Assembly: GCA_023678885.1 (NCBI GenBank)
Contig: CM043005.1
Coordinates: forward strand, 3,710,314-3,774,313
Length of the DNA: 64,000 bases
Direction of reading: 5' to 3'
DNA from: Pogostemon cablin
Lineage: Eukaryota > Streptophyta > Magnoliopsida > Lamiales > Lamiaceae
Shown: positions 35,041 to 46,602 of the stretch, in pieces
Layout of the letters: each line of letters begins with the position of its first letter
How positions within the stretch are numbered: position 1 is the stretch's first letter
The notes under the pieces: model-generated
Database searches by the model: none
The model's input: only the letters and a program-made list of their open reading frames with translations
Told to the model about the DNA's origin: nothing
Position numbers and translations under genes: made by a program

Positions 35041-37017
35041 TGACACGACCCACCTTACATAACTTATAATCCAAATACTAATTAAAATAAACACCATCAT
35101 TATAAAAACCTGCATTTTTTTCCACATAATATATATTTATAACAAAACCCATAGTCTAACATACGTTATCAATTACTGACACCATATCAATCCACACAAA
35201 CTTTTGACAATACTTATTATATTATATAAAAAAACATCAGCGGAAACAAAATAAACCCACGGCCTAGCCCAATAGGTCGTCATCTATGTACATCCGCGCA
35301 AATCTCTGTAGGAGCTCCACAGCTTGGACAGTCACATCACAAAACTCAATCATCAACAGGCTCACCTACAATGTATAAACTAGTGAGACAAAAATGTAAG
35401 TAAGTAGAAATCATGCATGCATGTGCATAAAAATGCATTTAGTTTTCTGTCGCCTATTTTCTAATCTTTCTAGTTGGTCTCTTTTATTTTGAAAATTATT
35501 CACGTTGCGAGATTCCCACGACACACTTATGATATGCACTCAAATGAGCTCAATGGGGATGATTTTTTCGAATCCCGAATATATAAAGTGCCGGGGATAA
35601 TTTTTTTGAACCCTGACAGAGTGTTGGGGATGATTTTTCCGAACCCCGAATAAAGTATTGGGAATGATTTTTCGAACCCATAATAAAGTGTAGGGAATAT
35701 TCTTCCGAACCCTAACAGAGTGCATATATAGTGACCGCACACACTATTAGTATCTTATTAATTTTGGGGAAAACGCTTTTCATGATTATGCATGGTATGC
35801 AACCAGGACAATTAAAATATGTATCATAAACCATTTACGACATCAATATCAATATTTAATCACAATAAAGCAACAACTTAACTTCAATTCACACAAATCC
35901 ACTTCTGAAACAACAACTTCACCCCAATCACATAAATCTATTTATAGAATAACAATTTTACCTTGAATCACACGGATCCCTATTTGGAATAACAACTTCA
36001 TTTCGGATCATACAAATTCTTATAATCAATATCTTCTCAAATCATACAGATATATTTTCAACAGTTTCCTATCACACAAATTTATATAAGACAATGATAT
36101 TATTTTAAATCACATAAATCCACAACTTGTATCACCAATTAACCCCAAATAATTCATAACGTAATTAAACTAATCACAAATAATTCATGACATAATTATC
36201 ACATATTAATCACAAATAATTCACACACAACATGTTTATGCATTGTAGTTGGACTTCTACTTACCTCAACTCCGACAGTAATAATACCACAGATCTCATG
36301 AAGAACTTTAACTACCTCTCTCCCGTTCTGGCACACTCTTTCTGTCTCTCTTTTTTTTTTCACAGGCTTTGCTGCTTTTTCCTCCTTACCCAAAATGGGT
36401 TAATAACCTATATATATAGGTGAGCTAAGTTGGTAATACACCTTATCCTTCCTTCTCTTATTATTATTATTTTATTATTATTTTAAAAAAAAAATCACGT
36501 TACTATCTAATGGCTAACTAAAACATGTGGTTGTAAATTAACCCACGTAACATTTGCATATGGTAAATATTTTACATGAGACGCATATATGTATGGTAAT
36601 GACTTACCATCTATTACCTAATAATAATTTTATTAGTACTAAATATGTAATACTTACTTAGTTACTAAGTAACTAAAGTATAATGTATTTATTTATAAAT
36701 TAATAAGTTATTGTACACATTTTCTTATTACTATTATTATCACGAAAACACGTGTGATATACTTAATAATTAAGAAATAATATATTTATACACATAAGAT
36801 AATTTAATTATATATATCCAAATTAATGAACGTAAATATTTATGCACACATATATTCACATATTTATCATGGATGTCTCAAATAAAATGTAAAAATAAAT
36901 AAAATGTAGAAACACTTGTCACATAATTGCCACATAATTATCACATAATTATAAAAATGCACATAACACAAATTAAATTATATTGGCACATGAGTAGTGA
37001 GAAGTTCGGGTATCACA
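35041..37017 (-). repeat. Ty3/gypsy 3' LTR (left copy)
   Basis: It is 1977 bp. Inside, 35555-35715 holds a short tandem array based on AAAGTGTTGGGGATGATTTT and GAACCCCGAAT. A primer-like TATATATAGGTGAGCTAAG segment near 36409 could be the promoter region, but this is not certain. Confidence 0.88.
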
Positions 37018-37046
37018 TCCTTCCCACCTTATAAAACAAAATTTAC

Positions 37047-40000
37047 TTACCTGAAGAGTTCTGGATACTTAGCTATCATCTCATCCTCTCTTTCCCATGT
37101 AGCCTCCTCAACTAACTGATTTCTCCATAACACCTTAACTAACTGTATCTCTTTATTTTTGAGCCGTAAAATCTCAACTGGTATCTCTTCATAACTCAAA
37201 TCTTCTTTCAACTCAACTGGTTCCTGCCTGAGAACATGAGATAGATTCGGAACGTACTTCCTCAATACAGATACATGAAACACGTCATGTACTCTAGACA
37301 TTGATGCTGGTAACTCCAACCTTTAGGCAACAATTCCAACTCTCTCAATGATAGTAAATGGACCAACATATATTTGACTGAATTTTTCTTTCTTTCCAAA
37401 CTGCATTATCCCCTTCATTGGAGATACTTTCAAGAATATCTTATCACCTACTTCAAATTTCAACTCTCTTCTCCATTTGTCTGCATAACTCTTTTGCCGA
37501 TTCTGTGCAACTTTCATCTTCTCTCGAATACGGATAACAGCTTTTGACATTTCATGAATCAAGTTTGGACCCAAAAGTTTCCTTTCTCCAACTTTATCCC
37601 AATGTACTGGAGATCTACACTTTCTCCTGTACAATGCTTCATATGGAGCCATCCCGATAGTAGACTGATAATTGTTGTTGTACGAGAACTCTATCAAAGG
37701 CAAAAATTTATTCCACTGATCTTGAAAATCCAACACACATGCTCTAAGCATATCCTCCAAAATATGTATCGTACGCTCTGATTGACCATCTGTCTATGGA
37801 TGGAATGTTGTGCTGAAAGATAACTGTGTCCCCAACGCCCTATGCAAACTCTTCCAAAAAGCAGGCAAGAATCTCGTATCTCTCTGACACAATGGTAAGT
37901 GTTACTACATGAAGTCTAACAATCTCTTGAATATACAGTTGTGCATAGCGATCCATAGAATACGTAGAGCAAATAGGAAAAAAAATGAGCTGACTTAGTA
38001 AGTCGATCCACGATAACTCAAATGGTAGCATGACCTTTAACTGTCTTTGGTAAGCCGGTGACAAAATCCATAGTGATATTCTCCCACTTCGACTCTGGAA
38101 TATATAGAGGCTGCAAAGTTCCTGCTGGTCTCTGATGCTCAGCTTTGACTTGCTGACAAGTCAAATATTGCTCCACATATTGAGCGACATCTTTCTTCAT
38201 CCCTGGCCACTAATAATGTGACTTCAAATCTCTATACATCTTAGTAGCTCCTGGATGTACAGAGTAGCTCCTGGATGTACATAGTATGGTGTTGAATGAG
38301 CTTCTGTCATCACTTCCTTTCGAATGTCATCCACTTCAGGTAGACATAATCGACCTCTATAACGAATCACATAGCCATCTATTATTTGGAAGTCAGAAGA
38401 CTTTCCAGAGCTGATATCATTCCTTATCTTGTCAAATAATTTATCCACTTCTTGTCCCTGTCGAATCTTATCCATCAAAGTTGGTTGAAGTGTCCGAGTT
38501 GCAATCTTTGCTTTCAACGATCATTCCTGAATGATCTCCACACCCATCCTTTACAAATCAAGCAACTCTGATTTTTGATTTAGGGTCATAGCAGCTACAC
38601 TCTGTATTGCCTTTCGGCTAAATGCATCAGCAACGACATTAGCTTTACTCGGATGATAATTGATAACACAGTCGTAGTCTTTCACCAATTCCAACCATCT
38701 TCTCTGCCTCATGTTCAACTCTTTCTGAGTGAAGAAGTACTTAAAACTCTTATGATCAGTATGGATCTCACAATGTTCCCCATATAGATAGTGCCTCCAA
38801 ATCTTGAGTGCAAACACCATAACGGCTAACTTCAATTCATAGGTAGGGTAGTTCTTCTCGTACTCCCTTAACTGTCTGGATGCATATGCTATCACTTTTC
38901 CATTCTGCATCAGTACATATCCAAGACCATTCTTTGAAGCATCACTATAAACCTTGAAGTTTTATGTCTTCTTAGAAATAGTTAAGATCGGTGCTGATGT
39001 CAACCGTCTCTTTAATTCCTGAAAACTCTGTTCACATGCCTCTGTCCATGTGAACCTCACATTCTTCCTGGTCAATTGTGTTAATGGTGAAGCGATCTTA
39101 GAAAATCCTTCAACAAACCTTCGATAATATCCCGTCAATCCAAGAAAGCTATGAACCTCAGTGGGATTTAAGGGTTGTGGCTAATCATGGATTGATTTAA
39201 CTTTGCTTGGATCCAACGAAATTCCTTCTCCCGATACCACGCGTCCCAAGAAAACAACTCGGTCCAACCAAAATTCACAATTCTTAAACTTCGTATATAA
39301 CTGCATCTCTTTCAAAATCTCCAACACCTTTCTCAAGTGCAGAACATGAACCTCCTTATTCTTATAGTAAATCAGAATATCATCAGTAAATACAATCACA
39401 AACTTATCGAGAAATTCCAGAAATACTCTATTCATCAAATCCATAAATGCTGCCAGAGCATTCGTCAAACTGAACGGCATTACCAAAAACTCACAATGTC
39501 TATACCTTGTACTGAATGTAGTCTTCGGAATATCCTCCTCCTTAATCTTCAACTGATGATACCCCGATCGCAAATCAATATTTGAAAAGATAGATGCACC
39601 CTGTAGTTGATCGAACAGATAATCAATGCGAGGCAATGGATACTTATTCTTGATTGTAACTTTTAATCTCTCGATAATCGATGCACATCCTCAACGTGCC
39701 ATCCTTCTTTCGAACGAAAAAAATTGGTGCTCCCCAAGGTGAGAAACTAGGTTGGATAAATCCTTTGTCTAGCAACTCTTGCAATTGTATTTTCAATTCT
39801 TTCAGTTCAGCTGGTGCCATTCTATATGGCGCTTTAGATATATGAGCAGTTCTTGGTTGTAGCTCAATAACAAATTCTATTCCCCGATCTGGTGGCAAAC
39901 CTGGAAGATCATCTAAAACAACTCCGGGTATCTCCGAACTACTGGTACATCACCGAGAACTGGACACTACTGTCCCTCAACATTCATTACGTTCACCAGG

Positions 40001-40203
40001 TACTCCTCACAACCACTTTCTAACAACCGCTGTGCTTTTGCTGCTGATATAATAGGAAATCTGAAGTTCTTATTGATCCCAACAAAAGTGAATGGTTCTC
40101 CCCCCAATGGCTGAAAAGTGATACTCTTCTTCTGATAATCTATTGTAGTAATGTTCTTTGACAGCCAATTCATACCCCATATGATATCATAATCATCATA
40201 CAT
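37047..40203 (-). pseudogene. Degenerate gypsy pol: protease, RT, RNase H, integrase, chromodomain
   Basis: In order on the minus strand: retropepsin C-terminal part (IIWGMNWLSK, 40203-39967) without its DSGA active site; reverse transcriptase (GAPIFFVRKKDGTLRMCIDY at 39898-39644, FTDDILIYYK in 39636-39181); RNase H (LAVMVFALKIWRHYLYGEH, 38910-38551); integrase zinc-binding and core regions (38517-37840, VAQYVEQYLTCQQVKAEHQR, WENITMDFVTGLPKT); integrase C-terminal region (37760-37323) and a chromodomain-like tail (LVEEATWEREDEM, 37319-37047). Several stops and frame changes separate the pieces. The gag region should lie between 40203 and the primer-binding site, but only about 230 bp remain there. 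Confidence 0.9.
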
Positions 40204-41852
40204 AACACAATCAAATCAGCAAGTAGTTAATTACCTTCTTCACTACTCTCACATGTAGCCATTACCATGATTTTATTATCTATCTACGAGTTCTCCACCA
40301 CATGGCCAATATAATTTATAAAACATATAACAACACAGAATGAAAATAACACTTACTCGCAAAGCTGCGCTCCCAAGGAATGAGCTTATGTACATAGACA
40401 GTCTGCAGGACCCAAACCGTGCTCTGATACCACTCTGACACGACCCACCTTACATAACTTATAATCCGAATACTAATTAACATAAACACCATCATTATAA
40501 AAACCTGCATTTTTTTCCACATAATATATATTTATAACAAATCCCATAGTCTAACATACGTTATTAGTTACTAACACCACATTAATCCACACAAACTTGT
40601 GACAATACTTATTATATTACATAACAAAATATTAGCGGAAACAAAATAAACCCACAGCCTAGCCCAACAGGTCGTCATCTATGTACATCCGCTCAAAATC
40701 CTGTAGGAACTCCACAGCTTGCATAGTCACATCACAAAACTCAATCATCAACAGGCTCACCTACAATGCATAAATTAGTGAGACAAAAATCTAAGTAAGT
40801 AGAAATCATGCATGCCTGTGCATAAAAATGCATTTAGTTTTCTGTCGCCTATTTCCTAGTCTTTCTAGTTGGTCTATTTTATTTTGAAAACTGTTCACGT
40901 TGCGGGATCCCCACGACACACTTATGATATGCACCCAAATGTGCTCAATGGAGACGATTTTTCCAAACCCCGAATATATAAAGTGCCGAAAATAATTTTT
41001 CTGAATCTGACAGAGTGTTGGGGATGATTTTTCTGAACTCCGAATAAAGTATTGGGAATGATTTTTTTGAACACATAATAAAGTGTCGGGAATGATTTTT
41101 TTGAACTCTGACAGAGTGCATATATAGTGGCCGCACACACCATTAATATCTTATTAATTTTGGGGGAAAACGTTTTCATAATCATGCATGGTATGCAACC
41201 AGGACAATTAAATATGCATCATAAACCATTTACGACATCAATATCAACATTTAATCACAATAAAGCAACAACTTAACTTCAATTCACACAAATCCACTTC
41301 TGAAACAACAACTCACTACACCAAATTTGTGGAAAGACATCACTGAATAGACATCGTTTCATCATAAAATCTGATGTCTTTTTATAAAAACCGATGTCTT
41401 TTCAAAAATCGATGTCTATCTTCGAAAAAGTACATTGATAGACATCGGTTTTCTATGAAAATGCGCTGATAGACATCAGTTTTCACTAGCCGATGTCTTT
41501 CTAATGATGTTTATTCACAATCCCAAAAAAATGCGCTGATAGACATCAGTTTTAACTAACCGATGTCTTTTATGTTATGTGTATCTTGATTACACATCAG
41601 CTTGTGTTTGAAAATACGCTAATAGACATCGATTTTTAGAAACCGATGTCTATTGTCTGATGTCTTTAGTGTTTTTCTTTATTTATAATTTATATTTTTA
41701 TAATAAATATTTTATTATTAATTATTAATTTGAATAATTAAACTAAAAAACTTTTTTAATTCTTAAATCATTGTTTTGTTAAATAATAAACATAGTCTTT
41801 CATCATCTGAACTCAAAAGTTCCCAATTTCTCTTAATCCCTAATTTCATTCT

Positions 41853-42242
41853 TTGCTCTCTATCGAGCAACAATATCGCTGCTTGGAAAGTTTCTGCTCC
41901 TCTCTCTCTCACTATGCCACTGTCGCCAATGAGCTCGCTGCCCTCAATCCATTAGCGCATGCTAGCCCTAGCAGAGGCTCGAGGTGCATCGGCGAGCCTC
42001 GTCCCCGCCGGCATGCTCCTAGTGGCATTCTTTCCTCCTTTCAAATCGCGTTTATGGAGTCTCGTCTAGAATACACAGAGGATTCTGAACTTCTTGCCGT
42101 CGCCCAAGCCCTCAGCAAACCAAAACCTATCTGCCTAGAATACTCTTTCGGAGGCTTGAATTTGGGGATTATTATGGTACATGCTGTATCCTTGCTCTCT
42201 ATTTTATTACTGAAAGTTGCTGGTGTTTTCTATAAAACTTGA
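41853..42242 (+). other. Open frame of unknown origin inside the CACTA fragment
   Basis: It reads 129 residues from an ATG, with a Ser/Arg/Pro-rich middle (HASPSRGSRCIGEPRPRRH) and a hydrophobic end. I do not recognise the family. Its base composition is more genic than that of its surroundings, which fits a captured host-gene fragment, but it could be chance. It need not be expressed. Confidence 0.35.
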
Positions 42243-42392
42243 ATTTCTCAGCTCTTGAATTTCTCAGTTGTCCTCTGTTCGTTTCATCTGGTATTGCATT
42301 TAGCAGTACGCATTCTCCCTCTATGTATGTGTGTGTTCATGAATATATTAGATTTTTGAAAAGGGAATTTGTGATTTTGTATCAATAACATA

Positions 42393-42657
42393 CTCCCTCC
42401 GTCCCATAGAAGTCGGTATAATATTTTTTTGGCATGGAGATTAAGGAGTATAATAATTTAATGTAAAGTGAAGTAAAGTGAAGTGAGAGAAATAATATTT
42501 AATGTGTAGTGGGTAGTTTTATTAGAGGTAATATGTGGGGTCCATGAGAATAGATTAATTATTTTATGTGGGTCCCATGTATTAAAAAGAAAATGTGTCA
42601 ACTTTAGTGGGACAAACCAAAAAGGAAAGTGTGTCAACTTCTATGGGACGGAGGGAG
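42393..42657. mobile_element. 265-bp Stowaway-type MITE (copy 1)
   Basis: It runs from CTCCCTCCGTCCCATAGAAG to CTTCTATGGGACGGAGGGAG, a 20-bp perfect inverted repeat flanked by TA. It is nearly identical to the copy at 44057-44321. Confidence 0.93.
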
Positions 42658-43683
42658 TATATAATTAGATCATTATTGTCATTAGAAGATTCATGCACAT
42701 GAAACTATTTCTATTAAGCCATATCCCTGCTCGATTGTTTATCTATTTGATCCGATCACATAAATCCATTTATAGAATGACAATTTCACCTTGAATCACA
42801 CGGATTTCTGTTTGGAATAACAACTTCATCTCGGATAACACAGATCCTTATAATCAATATCTTCTCAAATCATACAGATATATTTTCAACAGTTTCCAAT
42901 CACACAGATTTATATAAGACAATGATATTATTTCAAATCACATAAATCTACAACTTGTATCGCCAATTAACCCCAAATAATTCATAACGTAATTAAACTA
43001 ATCACAAATAATTCATGACATAATTATTACATATTAATCACAAATAATTCACAAACAACATGTTTATGCATTGTAGTTGGACTTCTATTTACCTTAACTC
43101 CGACAGTAATAATACCACAGATCTCGTGAAGAACTTTAACTACCTCTCTCCCGTTCTGGCACGCTCATTCTCTCTCTCTCTCTCTCTTTTTCACATGCTT
43201 TGCTGCTTTTTCCTCCTTACCCAAAATGGGTTAATAACCTATATATATAGGTGAGCTAAGTCGGTAATACACCGTATCCTTCCTTCTCTTATTATTATTA
43301 TTTTATTATTTTTTTAAAAAAAACCACGTTACTATCTAATGGCCAACTAAAACATGTGGTTGTAAATTAACCCACGTAACAATTGCGTATGGTAAATATT
43401 TTACATGAGACGCGTGTATGTATAGTAATGACTTACCATCTATTACCTAATAATAATTTTATTAGTACTAAATATGTAATACTTACTTAGTTACTAAGTA
43501 ACTAAAGTATAATGTATTTATTTATAAATTAATAAGTAATTGTACACATTTTCTTATTACTATTATTATCACGAAAACACGTGTGATACTTAATAATTAA
43601 GAAATAATGTATTTATATACATAAGACAATTTAATTATATATATCCAAATTAATGAACGTAAATATTTATGCACACATATATT

Positions 43684-44740
43684 TAGAGCTGTCCAAACGG
43701 GCCAGCGGGGCGGGGTGGGCCAAAACCCGCCTCAAGCGCATTTGGCGGGCTTTGGCGGGCGGGCCTAGGCGGGTTGCATGCTAGAAATATTCGGCCCAAC
43801 CCATTCAAGGGCGGATCGCGGGTTATGGCGGGCCAACCCGCGAATTTTTTTTTCTTTTTTCTTTTTAATTAGGGATGATATTATTAAAATGAAATATCAA
43901 AATAATGGTACAAAATGATATAATATCAACATAAACATGATACCTATAGAATCTGCATTCTTACCAACCACTCTCTTCACAAAAAAAAATTCCAAACATT
44001 TGAAAAATCCCTCTACTTATATTTACCACTTGAGTTCGCATTTCTAATATCATATACTCCCTCCGTCCCATAGGAGTTGGTATAATTTTTTTGGGCACGG
44101 AGATTAAGGAGTATAATAATTTAATTTAAAGTGGAGTAAAGTGAAGTGAGAGAAATAATATTTAATGTGTAGTGAGTAGTTGTATTAGAGGTGATATATG
44201 GGGCCCATAAGAATAGATTAATTATTTTTGTGTGGGTCCCATGTATTAAAAAGGAAATGTGTCAACTTTAGTGTGACAAACCAAAAAGGAAAGTGTGTCA
44301 ACTTCTATGGGATGGAGGGAGTATATTAGTATTACTTTAATTCAAATCGACAAACTCCATATTTTTTTTCTTTCTAATCTGCAAGAATATAAATACAAAC
44401 ACAAATATTAATTACCCCAAAATAAAATAATTACCTAAACATAATCAATTTTTTTTTAAAATTTCAATCTAAATCAAGAATTAAAAGAATATGTTTAAAG
44501 CAGTAAACTTTTGTAAACCATAATACACAAAAGATAAACTTTAGGCATTTCTCTCGAGTTTGATATGTGACGGACTTAGGCGGGGCAGAGAGGGGCCAAA
44601 CCCGCCTCAACCCGCGCATTTGGTGGGCTTAAGTGGGTGGGCCTAGGTGGGTTGCGGGCTAGAAATACTCGGCCCAACCCACCAATTATATAGGCGGGTG
44701 CGGTTCGGCCCGACGGGCCCTGCCCATTTTGACGGCTCTA
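43684..44740. mobile_element. Non-autonomous hAT element
   Basis: Ends are TAGAGCTGTCCAAACGGGCC and CATTTTGACGGCTCTA, flanked by an exact 8-bp duplication CATATATT (43676-43683, 44741-44748). Subterminal regions are rich in GGCGGGCC and CCCGCC blocks. The 1057-bp element carries no transposase and contains a MITE at 44057-44321. Confidence 0.92.
44057..44321. mobile_element. 265-bp Stowaway-type MITE (copy 2)
   Basis: It has the same length and ends as the copy at 42393 (CTCCCTCCGTCCCATAGGAG; right end GATGGAGGGAG), flanked by TA. Confidence 0.93.
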
Positions 44741-45437
44741 CATATATTCACATATTGTCACCATTTTTATCACGGATGTCTCAAATAAAATGTAAAGATA
44801 AATAAAATATAAAACACTTGTCACATAATTGGCACATAATTATCATATAATTATAAAAATGCACATAACACAATTAAATTATATTGGCACATGAGCAGTG
44901 AGAAGCTTGGGTATCACAAATAATAATAAATAAATAAATAAATAAATATAAGATTATCTATGTGATATTAAAATAAAAAAATAAAAAATATACGACAATT
45001 AACCACGTTGCAACACTTCATACATTTAAAAAGTTATTTATAGCAGTGTATTCGTAATTAATATCTATAAGATATTAATTTAATATGTAATCACATACAA
45101 AAAAATTCATATATTTAAATAAATAAATCATAAGAATATTAAATATAATTACAATTTAATAAATTATATATATATATACTTATTAACATAAAATATAATT
45201 ATATATATAAAATATAAAATAATTCTTAATATATTATATACGGGTCGGGGCGGGTCAGGGGCGAGTCGGGGCAGGGCGGGTCTAAGTTAATACCCGGACT
45301 CGCCCCGTATTTGTACGGGTCCAGGCCAGGCCAGGCCACCCCGTTTCTCTTACGGGCCGGGTTTGGGCCGGCCCAAAAGTGCGGGGTGGGCCAGGTACCT
45401 ATAGGTCGGGTCAAAATTGACACCCCTATCTAATATA

Positions 45438-45662
45438 CTCCCTTTGTCCTTCATTAAGAGGATCTTTTATTTTTTGACAGGTGGATTAAGGAGTATTATT
45501 ATTTAATGTGTGGGTAGTTGTATTAGTGGGAGTGTGGGCCCCATATTTTAATTGTATTAGTGGGTATGTGTGGGTCCAATATATTTAAAATAGGAAAGAA
45601 GACTCTTTGGGTTGGAAGCCCGAAATTGAAAAAAATATTATCTTTAAAGGGGACGGAGGAAG
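45438..45662. mobile_element. Stowaway-type MITE nested in another MITE
   Basis: It begins CTCCCTTTGTCCTTCATTAA and ends AAGGGGACGGAGGAAG, flanked by TA. It sits inside the MITE 34630-45781. The hAT element inserted across its left boundary. Confidence 0.85.
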
Positions 45663-45783
45663 TAATTAAAATATGGAGCCCACACTCCCACTAATACAAC
45701 TACTCACTACACATTAAATTATAATACTCCTTAATTCACGTGCCAAAAATAAAAAAAACCCTTTGGGTGGGACGGAGGGAGTA

Positions 45784-45995
45784 TTTTTAGTTAAGAGCTA
45801 TTTATTTGACAAAATCTCTAACCATGCAATACACGACACTGTTTTTTTATATTTTTATTGCTGCATGAGACGGTATTACTAAGTTTCTTCTTCGGATAGA
45901 GATAGAATGATTTATCCAAAATGTATGATTTAGACTTCTCTTTCGAGTTTAAATAATATCAGAATACATTTGTTCCACGGGTTTACACACTAGTT
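45784..45995 (-). repeat. Right arm of the large inverted repeat, outer terminus
   Basis: In reverse complement it starts CTAGTGTGTAAACCCGTGG and passes ATTTAAACTCGAAAGAGAAG and AAACAGTGTCGTGTATTGCA. These match 21430-21610 (CTAGCGTTTGAACCCGTGCG, TTTAAACCGGAAAGAGAAG, AAACAGTGTCGTATGTTGCA). It ends at about 45995. Confidence 0.8.
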
Positions 45996-46422
45996 ACTCA
46001 AAACTCTTACCAATATACCCTACTTAAATTCATCCAAAACGAACATAATATTTGGATTTATAAAATTCAACTAATCCTAAATCCAAATTCATCTTTCCTA
46101 CCTACACCACCCAAAACAAATACCATCAAATATTTGTGATGAAAGCAAAATCTTTATTTATTCGAGAATTAATCCATAACTAATTTTCAATTTTTTCGTG
46201 AGCTAGCCTTGGTTAGACCATACCGTTAAAAATTAAATCCATTATGATTCAAACTGGGCATATTGGGCCAACCCAATTAATGGTTTCTCAAATCTGCAGT
46301 AATATCAATGGAGAGCCCAATTAAAAGATTGGGCTTAAATATACTTTTTCTCCTTATATCTGAATATCTTTCCCAAATGGGTCTTAATATATAAACAAGA
46401 AAATCCAAAATTATTGAGTCGT

Positions 46423-46602
46423 TAGTCTCTCTCCCAAAGCCACGCCAAATCCGACCGATCGACCGACCGCCGACCGATCGATCGCCCGCCGCCCCTCCTC
46501 ACCAGTCTACCCTCGTCCGTTGCCGCCATTAAGTTTCACGTGGAACCTCTATTCTCCCGCTTCAAACGCTCGTCGTACAGCACGAACACCTCTGCGCACA
46601 AG
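46423..46602 (+). other. Probable 5' non-coding exon of the PRP16-like gene
   Basis: This block is GC-rich with CGACCGATCGACCG repeats and ends CACAAG before GTAAAC. The intron would run 46603-47688 (acceptor TTTGCAG), with the ATG at 47742. Another GC-rich gene start fits less well. Confidence 0.6.

Larger units (their letters stand above)
41313..42746 (+). mobile_element. CACTA-type transposon fragment
   Basis: It begins CACTACACCAAATTTGTGG, a typical CACTA terminus, followed by many subterminal copies of TAGACATCGGTTTT / AACCGATGTCT in both orientations (41330-41660). The matching 3' end and a 3-bp target duplication are not visible, so the copy is truncated. Between 41850 and 42240 it carries a GC-richer open frame (see separate entry), and at 42393-42657 a MITE. 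Confidence 0.8.
35041..44918 (-). mobile_element. Ty3/gypsy chromovirus-type LTR retrotransposon, gag-less
   Basis: LTRs lie at 35041-37017 and 40437-44918, starting TGACACGACC and ending GGGTATCACA in plus orientation. The 5-bp repeat AATAA flanks both sides (35036-35040, 44919-44923). Reading is on the minus strand. A tRNA-Met primer-binding site (TGGTATCAGAGC) follows the right LTR at about 40425-40435, and a polypurine tract (AAGGTGGGAAGGA) precedes the left one at about 37018. After removing its own insertions the right LTR is about 1.98 kb, equal to the left. The pol frame is broken and gag is missing, so it cannot act alone. Confidence 0.92.
40437..44918 (-). repeat. Ty3/gypsy 5' LTR (right copy) with internal insertions
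   Basis: It is colinear with the left LTR except for two blocks: 41313-42746 (CACTA-end fragment) and 43684-44748 (hAT element plus its target duplication). Removing them leaves about 1.98 kb. Confidence 0.88.
34704..45428. mobile_element. Non-autonomous hAT element split by a Ty3/gypsy insertion
   Basis: Ends are TAGGGGTGTCAA (34704) and TTGACACCCCTA (45428), perfect 12-bp inverted repeats. The exact 8-bp duplication TCTAATAT flanks both (34696-34703 and 45429-45436), as expected for hAT transposition. Subterminal GGCCCGG and CGGGTCC blocks on both sides are typical of plant hAT ends. Without the gypsy insertion only about 840 bp remain, with no transposase. Confidence 0.92.
34630..45781. 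mobile_element. Stowaway-type MITE split by nested insertions
   Basis: It opens CTCCCTCCGTCCCACCCAAA and closes TTTGGGTGGGACGGAGGGAG, a 20-bp near-perfect inverted repeat, with TA at 34628-34629 and at 45782-45783. Only about 66 bp at the left and 115 bp at the right belong to it. Between them lie a second MITE (45438-45662) and the hAT element. Confidence 0.9.
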
